DNA from: Pseudomonadota bacterium
GTDB lineage: Bacteria; Campylobacterota; Campylobacteria; Campylobacterales; Sulfurospirillaceae
Direction of reading: 5' to 3'
Assembly: GCA_017860615.1 (NCBI GenBank)
Contig: JAGDMU010000010.1
Coordinates: 112,844 to 176,843, forward strand
DNA: 64,000 nt
Each line of letters opens with the position of its first letter. Within the stretch, counting starts at the first letter, position 1. The notes beneath the pieces are model-generated. The model saw only the letters and a list, made by a program, of their open reading frames with translations. It ran no database searches and was not told the DNA's origin. Below, one piece after another: positions 55,442-63,504 of the stretch. A program made the position numbers and the translations under genes.

Positions 55442-56569
55442 TTATTGGTAAACAATCTTATAGCTTTTATCCGCTTGAACTTCATAGGTCATATAACCTC
55501 CGCCGATGCGCTCACCATCTTCCCTAAAGGTCACAGGGCCTGTAATACCTGGAAAATCTTTGAGTTTATGTAAGCTCTCAGCGATGACTTTCGTATCTTC
55601 AGACTTGGTTTGCTCCATCGTGTGAAGGATTGCACGAAGCCCATCGACATTCATAAGCGACCAGATAGACGCTGGCATAGCATTGAATTTCGCTTTGTAG
55701 TCCACTAAGAACGTTTTAGCGATGTCATACGGAAGAATGTCTGGTGTTGGCACGTTAATAAGCAGTGTTCCTTTAGCGCTATCGCCTGCTAGTTTCATAT
55801 AATCAGGGTTGTCGTTAGAATCACCGCCTACAAAGTCCGCTTTGATGCCAAGTTGAATTTGTTGTGCACGTAGAAGTCCACCATCGGTATAGTAACCGCT
55901 AAAGTAGATAACATCTGGATCCATGGACTTGATTTTTGTCAAAGTCGCTGTAAAGTTTTGCGTACCAGACTTGATTTTGCCTTCATAGATGATGTTGGCA
56001 TTTTTTGCTTTCAGTGCTTTAGAAGTTGCATCTGCTAAGTCTGTAGAGTAGCTTGAGTAATCGGAGAGAATAACGATTTTTTTGTACTGTTTGCCATCAA
56101 CAAAATATTTTGCTGTGTAGTCTGCCTCAGCACTGTTTGGAAATGAATTTCTAAAAAATGTCCAGTATTTGTGCGCAATCAACGAATCACTCGTACCATC
56201 ACTGGTTTGAAGTACGCCTGCTCTAAAGTACGTTGTTTGTGCCGCTTCCGTTGCGCCTGATGTGTAAGAGCCAATAACCGCTTTGACACCTTCGTTGACC
56301 AATTTTTTCGCACAAATGGCTGCTTGTTGCGCTGTTCCTTGGTCATCGCATGTGACAACTTCGATTTTTTTACCTAAAACGCCACCCTTAGCATTGTACT
56401 GATCTACGATGAGTTTAACACCGTTATCAATGCTTTGACCTTCATTGGCATACTGCCCAGTAATAGGTGCTTGCACACCGATTTTAATCACATCAGCTGC
56501 GATGCTTGTACTTACAAGCACAGAACATACTGCTAAAGAAGCAGTCAATTTTGGAAACATTTTCTTCAT
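55442..56569 (-). CDS. Branched-chain amino-acid-type periplasmic binding protein (LivJ/LivK-like)
   Basis: 375 residues from the ATG at 56569 (AAGGAG upstream); an upstream in-frame ATG at 56650 would put 27 residues before the signal peptide. Signal peptide MKKMFPKLTASLAVCSVLVSTSIAA, then the type-1 periplasmic binding fold (IGVQAPITGQYANEGQSID; VIGSYTSGATEAAQTTYF; GGGYMTYEV at the end). Ligand not known: Leu/Ile/Val, or proline given the neighbouring putA. A strong hairpin separates it from the preceding gene. Confidence 0.92.
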   Translation of the reverse strand: MKKMFPKLTASLAVCSVLVSTSIAADVIKIGVQAPITGQYANEGQSIDNGVKLIVDQYNAKGGVLGKKIEVVTCDDQGTAQQAAICAKKLVNEGVKAVIGSYTSGATEAAQTTYFRAGVLQTSDGTSDSLIAHKYWTFFRNSFPNSAEADYTAKYFVDGKQYKKIVILSDYSSYSTDLADATSKALKAKNANIIYEGKIKSGTQNFTATLTKIKSMDPDVIYFSGYYTDGGLLRAQQIQLGIKADFVGGDSNDNPDYMKLAGDSAKGTLLINVPTPDILPYDIAKTFLVDYKAKFNAMPASIWSLMNVDGLRAILHTMEQTKSEDTKVIAESLHKLKDFPGITGPVTFREDGERIGGGYMTYEVQADKSYKIVYQ

Positions 56570-56590
56570 TCTCACTCCTTTATAAATTTT

Positions 56591-56638
56591 AAAACTCAGT
56601 CCAATACTTTGATAACTGAAAGTATTTGGCTGAGTTTT
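56591..56638 (-). terminator. Long hairpin between the unknown gene and the liv operon
   Basis: A near-perfect 20-bp stem (56591-56610 with 56619-56638, differing only around two central positions) starting with AAAACTCAG. It covers the stop codon of the upstream gene, and on the minus strand the stem ends in TTTT. It would terminate or attenuate transcription coming from the ribbon-helix-helix gene before it reaches the liv genes. Confidence 0.75.
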
Positions 56639-57293
56639 ATTTTGGCTCAATCACATAACACCCTGCCATCCACTCTCCCACATCAATGACTTCTTGAACA
56701 GGTGTCTGAACAAACGATGCTTTAAGGGTAGGAAAATGGCTCACGACCTCATCAAAACTCGCTATCACATCGGGGATGCGTTTAACCAGCTTCTTGCGAG
56801 CGGAAGTGGAAAGGTCGGCATAAAAAGCAAAAATACCATAATCAAGCGTTGAAGACTCTTCCACTTTTTTATGCAACATCTTACACAACCGCTCGATCTC
56901 ATAACTGTACTCAGCTTTAGCATTGCAAACACCGTTTTTAAGCGTTAGGATGACTCTTGAGATGGAATCGTTGTGGTTTTGGTGCGACAAGCGCTCATCC
57001 AAAGTGATGCTAAAGACATCTTGTGAAAGCGCATTTTTCTCCATATAGGCTTTAAACGCTTTACGATTGGGAAGGGAACAGCGCAATATATCGGATACGG
57101 TCGCATCAATAAATACTTCAGGAGCATTGTCAATCAAGCTTAATGCTTGTGCTACGTGAATGGAGAGAATTTTTTGAGGCCCACTTGAAAGAGAGAGTCG
57201 GTTATTTGTCCAAAATAAAAAGTTTTTTTGCGCTTGACGCATACCTTCGAGCGTGGCTTCAATCACACTGCTTTGAGTGGGGAATTTACTCAT
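56637..57293 (-). CDS. Uncharacterised protein, partner of the RHH-like protein
   Basis: 218 residues from the ATG at 57293, which overlaps the preceding small gene's stop by 8 bases; an earlier ATG at 57326 has no support. No transmembrane helix or signal peptide. The N-terminal part is helical (SSVIEATLEGMRQAQKNFLFW); the C-terminal part has ARKKLVKRIPDVIASFDEV. I do not recognise the family. The overlap says it is co-translated with the ribbon-helix-helix-like protein, so it may be a co-regulator, ligand sensor or the second part of a two-gene regulatory unit. Confidence 0.7.
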   Translation of the reverse strand: MSKFPTQSSVIEATLEGMRQAQKNFLFWTNNRLSLSSGPQKILSIHVAQALSLIDNAPEVFIDATVSDILRCSLPNRKAFKAYMEKNALSQDVFSITLDERLSHQNHNDSISRVILTLKNGVCNAKAEYSYEIERLCKMLHKKVEESSTLDYGIFAFYADLSTSARKKLVKRIPDVIASFDEVVSHFPTLKASFVQTPVQEVIDVGEWMAGCYVIEPK

Positions 57294-57510
57294 AGTAGTT
57301 CTCCTCAACTTCTTGGATGATGCCACTTTCTTTGAGGATGTCTTCGATAAGTCTGTTTTTAGAGATATTCAGAGACGTTGCAAGCTTACCAAGGGCGATG
57401 TCGAGCTTTGCATCAATCTTGATCGTTAATTGTGCAATCTCACGTTTTTTGGTCTTATTCTTTTCAATCACACTTTGAATGATTTCTCTACCAAATTTCT
57501 GTTTTGCCAC
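57286..57510 (-). CDS. Small ribbon-helix-helix-like DNA-binding protein
   Basis: 74 residues from GTG 57510, which has AAGGTGAG 4 bases upstream; GTG 57519 is an alternative start. A Lys-rich N-terminal helix (QSVIEKNKTKKREIA) is followed by QLTIKIDAKLDIALGKLATSLNISKNRLIEDIL, which reads as a beta strand then two helices, the CopG/MetJ fold pattern. It is probably a repressor or activator. Its own upstream region carries the same core sequence as the putA promoter, which suggests that it regulates itself and putA. The gene for its unknown partner overlaps its end. Confidence 0.72.
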   Translation of the reverse strand: MAKQKFGREIIQSVIEKNKTKKREIAQLTIKIDAKLDIALGKLATSLNISKNRLIEDILKESGIIQEVEENYYE

Positions 57511-57537
57511 GTCGCTCACCTTAGTAAATTTTAAGAA

Positions 57538-57580
57538 TACTAAAAGTAGTACTTTTTATTTCATAAGGAAATAGTAGTAT
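57538..57580 (-). promoter_or_regulatory. Putative operator of the RHH gene, shared with putA
   Basis: Lies 28 bases upstream of the RHH start. 57538-57565 matches 51941-51968 at 25 of 28 positions, with the 15-base core identical. A further AGTAGTAT lies at 57573-57580, one possible extra half site 27 bases from AGTAGTAC. The spacing from the start codon suits repression or autoregulation. Confidence 0.58.
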
Positions 57581-57781
57581 ATTTTTGGAAAAAGTTTTCA
57601 AAAAAATGTGGTGAATTTTTAGACAAAAAGTGAAGAAAGTTGAAATTCGTGCTTTGGAACTTCTATTTTAAGGCTAATTTCAGTATTTCTCTTCTGTGAA
57701 GCCTATTTTTAATGACGTTACCAAAGGTATCATTATAGCTTAGTTGGCTATAATTTTGCAAATTATTACCAAAGGATCGAC

Positions 57782-58537
57782 ATGTCAAAAATCGTTTTGA
57801 TTACGGGTGCTACGTCAGGTTTTGGAGAGGCAACGGCTGAAAAGTTTGCTAAAGCTGGCTATAAAGTCATTGTCACTGGTCGTCGTAAAGAGCGTTTGGA
57901 TGCCTTAAAAGCTCGCTTATCCACATGCGATATTCTGCCCCTTTGTTTTGATGTCACTCAAAAAGAAGAGGTGTTTAATGCTATAGCATCCCTTCCTGAA
58001 GCGTATAAAAATATTGATATTTTGGTCAACAATGCAGGCCTTGCTTTAGGATTAGAACATGCTAATGAAGCAAGCTTGGATGATTGGGAGCGCATGATCG
58101 ATACTAACATTAAAGGTCTGCTCTATGTCACCAAAGCCGTTCTTCCTGTGATGGTTAAACGTAAAACGGGTTATATCTTTAACATCGGCTCAACCGCAGG
58201 CAGTTGGCCGTATGAGGGTGGCAATGTGTATGGCGCAACCAAAGCGTTTGTCAAACAGTTCTCGCTTAACCTTAGAACCGACCTAAAAGGCACACACGTT
58301 CGTGTCACCAACATTGAGCCTGGTTTTTCACTCACCGAATTTTCCGATGTACGTTTTAAAGGCGATAAAGAAAAGGCAGACTCAGTCTATAAAAACACTA
58401 CACCACTTTCGAAAGAAGACATTGCCAACGCCATTTTCTCTTTAGCAGAGCTTCCAGAACATGTGAATGTCAACCGCATTGAGATCATGCCAACGGTTCA
58501 AAGCTATGCAGGTCTTAGCGTAGAGCGCAATAATTAA
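57782..58537 (+). CDS. Short-chain dehydrogenase/reductase, YdfG-like
   Basis: 251 residues. Cofactor loop TGATSGFGEATA at residues 8-19, NNAGLALG, catalytic S (NIGSTAGSWPY) and YGATK (Y-x-x-x-K). VTGRRKERLD suggests NADPH preference. The best match by pattern is the YdfG group, which oxidises serine/3-hydroxy acids and reduces malonic semialdehyde. The ATG follows AAAGGATCGAC. Divergent from the RHH gene. Confidence 0.88.
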   Translation: MSKIVLITGATSGFGEATAEKFAKAGYKVIVTGRRKERLDALKARLSTCDILPLCFDVTQKEEVFNAIASLPEAYKNIDILVNNAGLALGLEHANEASLDDWERMIDTNIKGLLYVTKAVLPVMVKRKTGYIFNIGSTAGSWPYEGGNVYGATKAFVKQFSLNLRTDLKGTHVRVTNIEPGFSLTEFSDVRFKGDKEKADSVYKNTTPLSKEDIANAIFSLAELPEHVNVNRIEIMPTVQSYAGLSVERNN

Positions 58538-58585
58538 ATACCTAAGGCGTAGAGATTTTCTTTACGCCTTTATCTTGAGGAATCA

Positions 58586-58819
58586 ATGAACAACAACGAA
58601 AATAACACCAATCCCCTTCATGGAATCACCCTTGAAAAGCTTGTCACAGAGCTGCAAGCACATTATGGTTGGGAAAAACTCGATGAAATGCTACGCATGA
58701 ACTGTTTTCATGTCAATCCCAGCATCAACTCATGCCTAAAATTTTTCCGCAAAACTCCTTGGGCGCGTGAAAAAATCGAAAAACTCTACATCAACTTTCG
58801 TAAAAATCAAACGAAATAA
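58586..58819 (+). CDS. VF530 family DNA-binding protein (DUF2132)
   Basis: 77 residues with NPLHGITLEKLVTELQAHYGWEKL, followed by CFHVNPSINSCLKFFRKTPWAREKIEKLY, an almost complete match to the VF530 domain consensus as I know it. The family is small, helical and described as DNA-binding. GAGG upstream of the ATG. Its stop is 4 bases before the next gene. Confidence 0.85.
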   Translation: MNNNENNTNPLHGITLEKLVTELQAHYGWEKLDEMLRMNCFHVNPSINSCLKFFRKTPWAREKIEKLYINFRKNQTK

Positions 58820-58823
58820 TCTT

Positions 58824-59696
58824 ATGAATTACACGAAAGCCTTTGGGATTACAACGCTGGGCATGATACTTATGAGCTTTGAATCACCGCTCATTAAAAT
58901 GACGCATGTGCCTGCTCAAAATTTTACGTTTTACTTTGGTCTGTGCATGTTTTTAACGATGAACATCACTTTATGGTCAAAACATCAAAAAAGCATTGCA
59001 TCTCTTTATAAAAATCATCTCTCAACAATCTTATGGAGTGGACTTTTTACAGGCTTAAGCAATCTTTTCTTTATTCTTGCCATTAAACATACCAGTGTGG
59101 CAAGTGCTGTGTTTATTTTAAGCACAGGACCGCTTGTAAGTGCGCTCATCGCATTTATCTTTTTTAGACAAAAAACACCACGCCGTACCTTTGGAGCGAT
59201 CTTTTTTGTGTTTATAGGGCTCTCTATTATTTTGTTTAATGACTTAGAACTGGGTAATATGGAAGGCAATCTTTACGCCTTTGGGTGTGTGTTTGCTTTT
59301 GTATCGATGCTTTCGGTTTTAGAGCGCGACAAAGAAGCTAACCGCCTTGCCTGTTTTGGAACGGGCGCGCTTATAGCATCGCTTTTAGCAGCGATTAGCG
59401 CACCGATGATCGTACCCGATAGCTATTCGTTATGGATTATTGTTTTTATGGGAGCTTTATTAACACCGCTTTCACGGGCGTTTATTGGTATGGGAACAAA
59501 AGTTTTATCTTCGGTTGAAGTGGCACTTTTAACCATCATTGAACCCGTATTAGCACCCTTTTGGGTCTGGATATTCATGGATGAAAAACCGCATATCAAT
59601 ACATTGATGGGAGGCGCCATCATCGTGACGACCTTGATCGTTCACTCAATGATGACGTATAAAGAAGCAAAACTTAATGATGCTCGGCAACGTTAA
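58824..59696 (+). CDS. EamA/DMT family transporter
   Basis: 290 residues from the ATG at 58824; an upstream in-frame ATG at 58767 lies within the VF530 gene. Ten transmembrane helices in two EamA repeats (FTFYFGLCMFLTM ... LSTGPLVSALIAFIFFRQKTPRRTFGAIFFVFIGL, and IIEPVLAPFWVWIFMDEKPHINTLMGGAIIV). Exporter of an unknown metabolite. Its end overlaps the convergent SnoaL-like gene by 23 bases. Confidence 0.88.
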   Translation: MNYTKAFGITTLGMILMSFESPLIKMTHVPAQNFTFYFGLCMFLTMNITLWSKHQKSIASLYKNHLSTILWSGLFTGLSNLFFILAIKHTSVASAVFILSTGPLVSALIAFIFFRQKTPRRTFGAIFFVFIGLSIILFNDLELGNMEGNLYAFGCVFAFVSMLSVLERDKEANRLACFGTGALIASLLAAISAPMIVPDSYSLWIIVFMGALLTPLSRAFIGMGTKVLSSVEVALLTIIEPVLAPFWVWIFMDEKPHINTLMGGAIIVTTLIVHSMMTYKEAKLNDARQR

Positions 59697-60090
59697 GCTG
59701 TCCATAGAGGGCATTAAGGTCACCTAAAACCCACGCATCGACAATCTTTTCATTTTCAAATTTGAAAAAACACGCCCCAGAGTAACGAATACGATTGCCT
59801 GTTGGCTCAAAACCAAAGAGTTTTCCAGAGTGAGTCGCTGTATACACCAGTCTTACAGCGGCTTTGTCTCCTTCGATGACAATGTCTTCAATCACATGAT
59901 AAAGATTTGGAAAAGCACTAAAAAGCATTTTGGCATAGTCACAAAAGCCATTGATGCTATCGACTCTCATACCTAAAGAGCCTCTAAAATTCAGCGAAGG
60001 GTCTAAAAAACGGTGTGCTTGGTCGAGTTTCTTCTCATTCCAAAGCACTTCATAGTACTCTTCTATCAGTTGTCTTATCTGCTTTGCCAT
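59674..60090 (-). CDS. SnoaL/NTF2-like protein
   Basis: 138 residues in the SnoaL-like polyketide-cyclase/ester-cyclase fold: EYYEVLWNEKKLDQAHRFLDPSLNFRG, DYAKMLFSAFPNLYHVIEDIVIEGDKAAVRLVYTATH, and FKFENEKIVDAWVLGD. The substrate cannot be told. Its ATG directly follows the next small gene's stop on the minus strand. Confidence 0.8.
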   Translation of the reverse strand: MAKQIRQLIEEYYEVLWNEKKLDQAHRFLDPSLNFRGSLGMRVDSINGFCDYAKMLFSAFPNLYHVIEDIVIEGDKAAVRLVYTATHSGKLFGFEPTGNRIRYSGACFFKFENEKIVDAWVLGDLNALYGQLNVAEHH

Positions 60091-60345
60091 CTATTTTTTT
60101 TCCTTTTCTAATCCCTGTTTTACAGGTGCCTTGTGTGCAGGTGCAGCACTTGCGCCACCTTCAAACCAACTCTCACTTGCATCGTACTCAAACTCAAAAA
60201 CTTTATCCAAGCCTCTGGTTTCAAGCTCTTTGTCAATGTTCTGAGGGCTTAACCCTTTCTTCTTGCAAATCTCGAGAATCTCTTCGATGTCCTCTTCAGG
60301 GATTCCACTATAACGCATCTCTAAAACTGCTTCGTTGACCGTCAT
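60091..60345 (-). CDS. Small uncharacterised acidic protein
   Basis: 84 residues from the ATG at 60345 with GAGAATGAGAG upstream; an earlier ATG at 60444 adds 33 residues with no clear ribosome site. The N-terminal half is helical with a three-helix pattern (VNEAVLEMRYSGIPEEDIEEILEICKKKGLSPQNIDKELETRGLD), and the C-terminus is low in complexity (GGASAAPAHKAPVKQGLEKEKK). I do not recognise the family. It directly precedes the SnoaL-like gene, without a gap. Confidence 0.65.
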   Translation of the reverse strand: MTVNEAVLEMRYSGIPEEDIEEILEICKKKGLSPQNIDKELETRGLDKVFEFEYDASESWFEGGASAAPAHKAPVKQGLEKEKK

Positions 60346-60487
60346 TCTCTCATTCTCATTATTTCTATTAGGCTCTACAGCCCTCAAATCCGTTTGAAAA
60401 CTCAAACACCGCCAGTAGACAATATTTTGCAAAATTATAATCATATTTTTTCAAAAAAGAGCTAAAATTCTTGTAAAAGGAGTTCAC

Positions 60488-61387
60488 ATGTTACGACTAA
60501 TTTTTTCTGTGATGCTCTGTTGGCTTCCCTTGTCTGCGATTGAGCATATTGAACACTATGAAATATTTACAAAACAGTACCAAGAAAACGATACCCTCTT
60601 TCTTGTTTCCCGCCGTTTTGAGCTTGGAGGGGCTACGTTTTACCTTACCACCAACACGCAAACATTGCAAACCAAAGTGCTCTCCCTCGATACTTCAAAA
60701 CTGATGCCTTTAGATGAACGCTTTTTACAGACACCCTTTGCAAAGCAGCTCAGCAACGCCACTGCTTCTTTTGCAAAAGGTGGTGCAACACAGGGTGTGA
60801 TGGCAAATGATAAAGCGATTTATCTCACGATGGATCTCTGTCCTTCTGCTAAGAAAGGCTATGAGAGTGCGTTTATAGAGCATTTAACCAAGCAAAATGG
60901 CAAAACTCCTATCGCTATTGCGCTGAGTTCTGCTTGGAGGGAACACCACAAAAAAGAGTTTGAAGCCCTTGTAAAAAACCCACTTTTGGAAATCACATGG
61001 GTGAACCACACGCATACCCATTTTTACGACCCTAAACTGCCTGAACATCAAAACTTTATGTTGCACAAAAATACCGATGTCAAATCAGAAATACTAGGAT
61101 TTGAAAAAACGCTCTTAGAAGAAGGACTTACACCCTCAGTCTTTTTTCGCTTTCCAGGGTTGATCGCCGATGAAAAGCTAATGCGCGAGCTTAAGGAAAC
61201 GTACTTTTTAATTCCTTTGGGTGCGAATGCGTGGATCGCTAAAAATGAACCTATTAAAAAGGGAAGCATCATCCTGATTCATGGCAATAAAAATGAACCT
61301 CAGGGAATTGCAATGATGCAGAAGAAGCTTCCTGAAGTGCTCAAAACCTACCGATTTAAGCCTATTCAAGAAGCGTTTGTAAAGTAG
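60488..61387 (+). CDS. Secreted polysaccharide deacetylase family protein
   Basis: 299 residues with a signal peptide (MLRLIFSVMLCWLPLSAIEH). The NodB-like core has the metal-binding aspartate in YLTMDLCPS near residue 120 and the histidines in WVNHTHTHFYDP near 180. FFRFPGL is the arginine motif, and IILIHGN is the C-terminal catalytic histidine. It probably removes acetyl groups from a cell-envelope sugar polymer. AAAAGGAG precedes the ATG. It does not appear linked to its neighbours. Confidence 0.83.
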   Translation: MLRLIFSVMLCWLPLSAIEHIEHYEIFTKQYQENDTLFLVSRRFELGGATFYLTTNTQTLQTKVLSLDTSKLMPLDERFLQTPFAKQLSNATASFAKGGATQGVMANDKAIYLTMDLCPSAKKGYESAFIEHLTKQNGKTPIAIALSSAWREHHKKEFEALVKNPLLEITWVNHTHTHFYDPKLPEHQNFMLHKNTDVKSEILGFEKTLLEEGLTPSVFFRFPGLIADEKLMRELKETYFLIPLGANAWIAKNEPIKKGSIILIHGNKNEPQGIAMMQKKLPEVLKTYRFKPIQEAFVK

Positions 61388-61390
61388 GTC

Positions 61391-62158
61391 TTATTCGTAG
61401 TATTCGCTGTCTTTTTTATCGGTCACAAACATATGCCCTGGAGCATGGGTGATCGCAAAAGGAAGTTTCATGCTTGAAATGACATTTTGAGGCGTTACAC
61501 CGCATGGCCAGAAAAGGGGAATTTCATCTGCTTTAATTTCGATAGCATCACCATAATCAGGATGGGCTACATCGTTGATGCCGATCATCTCAGGGTAACC
61601 CACTTGTATCGGTGAGCCGTGCATACGTGGGTAATGGCTGGTGACCACACACGCATCCGCCACTTTCTCTTTTTTAATCGGGCGCATACTCACAACCATC
61701 TCGCCTTCAAAGCCTGCAACGGGTTTGAGCTTGATGTTGGTGCGGTACATTGCCACATTTTTTTGCTGATCCACATGGCGAAGCGGCATTCCATTTTCAA
61801 TGAGTGCGCTCTCGAATGAAAAACTACAACCGATCAAAAAGAAGACAAGATCAGGATTGTAATACGGTGTGATGTCTGTTACCGTTTCAACGACAACGCC
61901 ATCTTTTAAAATGTTGTATTTGGGTATCTCGTTTAAGATGTCCGCACCCGCAGCTAAAACTTTAGAATGATGTCCCTGCGAAATCACTTCAAGGACGGGG
62001 ATAGCTTTGGAGTTTTCCTTAGCAAAGGCTTCAAAACGCTCTGCATACTCTCTTGGAAGCGCTACCATATTCATCTGGATGTAGCCAGGGCATTCACCCG
62101 CTGTCGGTCTTGTAAATTCGCCTTTGGCAATTTTAGCGCGTAACTCTTTTGGACACAT
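61391..62158 (-). CDS. DUF1445 putative hydro-lyase (D-glutamate cyclase N-terminal type)
   Basis: 255 residues. The opening RAKIAKGEFTRPTAGECPGYIQMNMVALP, the internal FFLIGCSFSFESALIENGMPLRH and the end FWPCGVTPQNVISSMKLPFAITHAPGHMF match the YcsI/DUF1445 family, which is annotated as putative hydro-lyase. In mammalian mitochondrial D-glutamate cyclase this domain is joined to a DUF4392 domain. The DUF4392 gene here is the divergent neighbour. Confidence 0.88.
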   Translation of the reverse strand: MCPKELRAKIAKGEFTRPTAGECPGYIQMNMVALPREYAERFEAFAKENSKAIPVLEVISQGHHSKVLAAGADILNEIPKYNILKDGVVVETVTDITPYYNPDLVFFLIGCSFSFESALIENGMPLRHVDQQKNVAMYRTNIKLKPVAGFEGEMVVSMRPIKKEKVADACVVTSHYPRMHGSPIQVGYPEMIGINDVAHPDYGDAIEIKADEIPLFWPCGVTPQNVISSMKLPFAITHAPGHMFVTDKKDSEYYE

Positions 62159-62238
62159 TTTAATCCCTTTTTTTGGTTAAATTGTATCAAATTTTAGGTA
62201 CAATTTTTCCAGTTAACTTTTTAGAGGTAAAGGCTTTC

Positions 62239-63075
62239 ATGCGCAATTTTCATACAATTGAAGAGATCACACTTCAACACTCCACTCGCCATATGGACAA
62301 AATTCAAGCACATTTTCCCAATGAACACACCAAACATGCGGTTAATGCTTTTTTAAAGCTCGGAAAAGGCGTTGTTTTCATCTATACGGGTTTTTACGTT
62401 GCAGGTTTCGCTGAGACCGATGGCCCTTTGGGTGCGTACTTTTTAGCCAAAGCGTTTGAAAAACTAGGTTACACGCCTGTTATTATCACCGATTCTTTTT
62501 GTGAAGACTATTTTCCTGACATTAAAACACTCTACATCCCTCTAAATGGGCTTAGCCACGATGAATATACCCTACTTTTAAACACTTACAAACCTGTAGC
62601 GCATCTTTCCATTGAGCGTTGCGGACAAAATGCACAAGGCGATTATCTTAACGCAAGAGGTATTTCGGTCAAAGAGTTTACCGCACCTGTCGATGAGCTT
62701 TTTAAATTGGGAAGTAAAACAGCCCCTAGCTTTGGCATAGGCGATGGCGGCAATGAAGTGGGCATGGGAAGCTTTGCCGAAGTACTCAAAAACAAAGAGT
62801 TCTTTTATGACTACTGCGTCATTCCTTGCGACTACCCGATGATCGCTTCGGTCTCCAACTGGGGTGGATATGGCTTCATCGCAGAACTGGAAAAACAGCT
62901 ACACGTGACACTTTTGCCAGAGTTTGAAACAGTCGAAAAGTACCTTGCTTTCATCGTCGAAAAAGGCTCAGTCGATGGCATCAAACGCGAATCCGTGATG
63001 TCCGTGGACGGTAAAGAGTGGGCGTTAGAGCCCGAGATTCTTCAATCACTTAAAGATTATGCAACGAAAGGATAA
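62239..63075 (+). CDS. DUF4392 protein (D-glutamate cyclase C-terminal type)
   Basis: 278 residues from the ATG at 62239 with AGAGGTAAAGG upstream; an earlier in-frame start at 62173 has no ribosome site. Features are GKGVVFIYTGFYVAGFAETDGPLGAYFLAKAFEKLGY, AHLSIERCGQNAQGDYLNARG and FGIGDGGNEVGMGSF, which together match DUF4392. In D-glutamate cyclase this is the C-terminal domain that converts D-glutamate to 5-oxo-D-proline. Divergent from the DUF1445 gene across about 80 bp. Confidence 0.87.
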   Translation: MRNFHTIEEITLQHSTRHMDKIQAHFPNEHTKHAVNAFLKLGKGVVFIYTGFYVAGFAETDGPLGAYFLAKAFEKLGYTPVIITDSFCEDYFPDIKTLYIPLNGLSHDEYTLLLNTYKPVAHLSIERCGQNAQGDYLNARGISVKEFTAPVDELFKLGSKTAPSFGIGDGGNEVGMGSFAEVLKNKEFFYDYCVIPCDYPMIASVSNWGGYGFIAELEKQLHVTLLPEFETVEKYLAFIVEKGSVDGIKRESVMSVDGKEWALEPEILQSLKDYATKG

Positions 63076-63078
63076 ACC

Positions 63079-63501
63079 ATGAAAGTTATCTGTCCCTCTT
63101 GCCTCGCAACCAATAATGTCCCAAAACTGGAAGTCTATAAAAAAGCCAACTGTGGTAAATGCAAAACTTCCTTACTCGACCCACATCCACTTGCACTTAC
63201 AAGCGATAATCTTGAAGCCGTGTTAGAGAGTACCGATGTACCCGTCATCGTGGACTTTTGGGCCCCTTGGTGTGGTCCATGTAAAATGTTTGCACCCATT
63301 TTTGAACAAGCCGCACGCGCCTACCCGCTTCGTGTGCTCTTTGCCAAAGTCGATACCGAAGCCGAGCAATTCCTCGCTTCACGCTTTAAAATTCGCTCTA
63401 TTCCAACGCTCATTGTGTTTAAAGATGGACAAGAGGTTGAACGTGTCAGTGGTGCTATGAATGATGAAGGCTTAGATAGATTTGTGGAGAGGTTTTTGTA
63501 A
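63079..63501 (+). CDS. trxC: Thioredoxin 2 with N-terminal zinc finger
   Basis: 140 residues. An N-terminal zinc site (C5, C8, C25, C28) is followed by a thioredoxin fold with active site WCGPC (C65, C68) and the cis-proline in RSIPTLIVF. It is a stress-related disulfide reductase of the cytoplasm. It starts 3 bases after the DUF4392 stop, so the two may share a transcript. Confidence 0.93.
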   Translation: MKVICPSCLATNNVPKLEVYKKANCGKCKTSLLDPHPLALTSDNLEAVLESTDVPVIVDFWAPWCGPCKMFAPIFEQAARAYPLRVLFAKVDTEAEQFLASRFKIRSIPTLIVFKDGQEVERVSGAMNDEGLDRFVERFL

Positions 63502-63504
63502 AGC

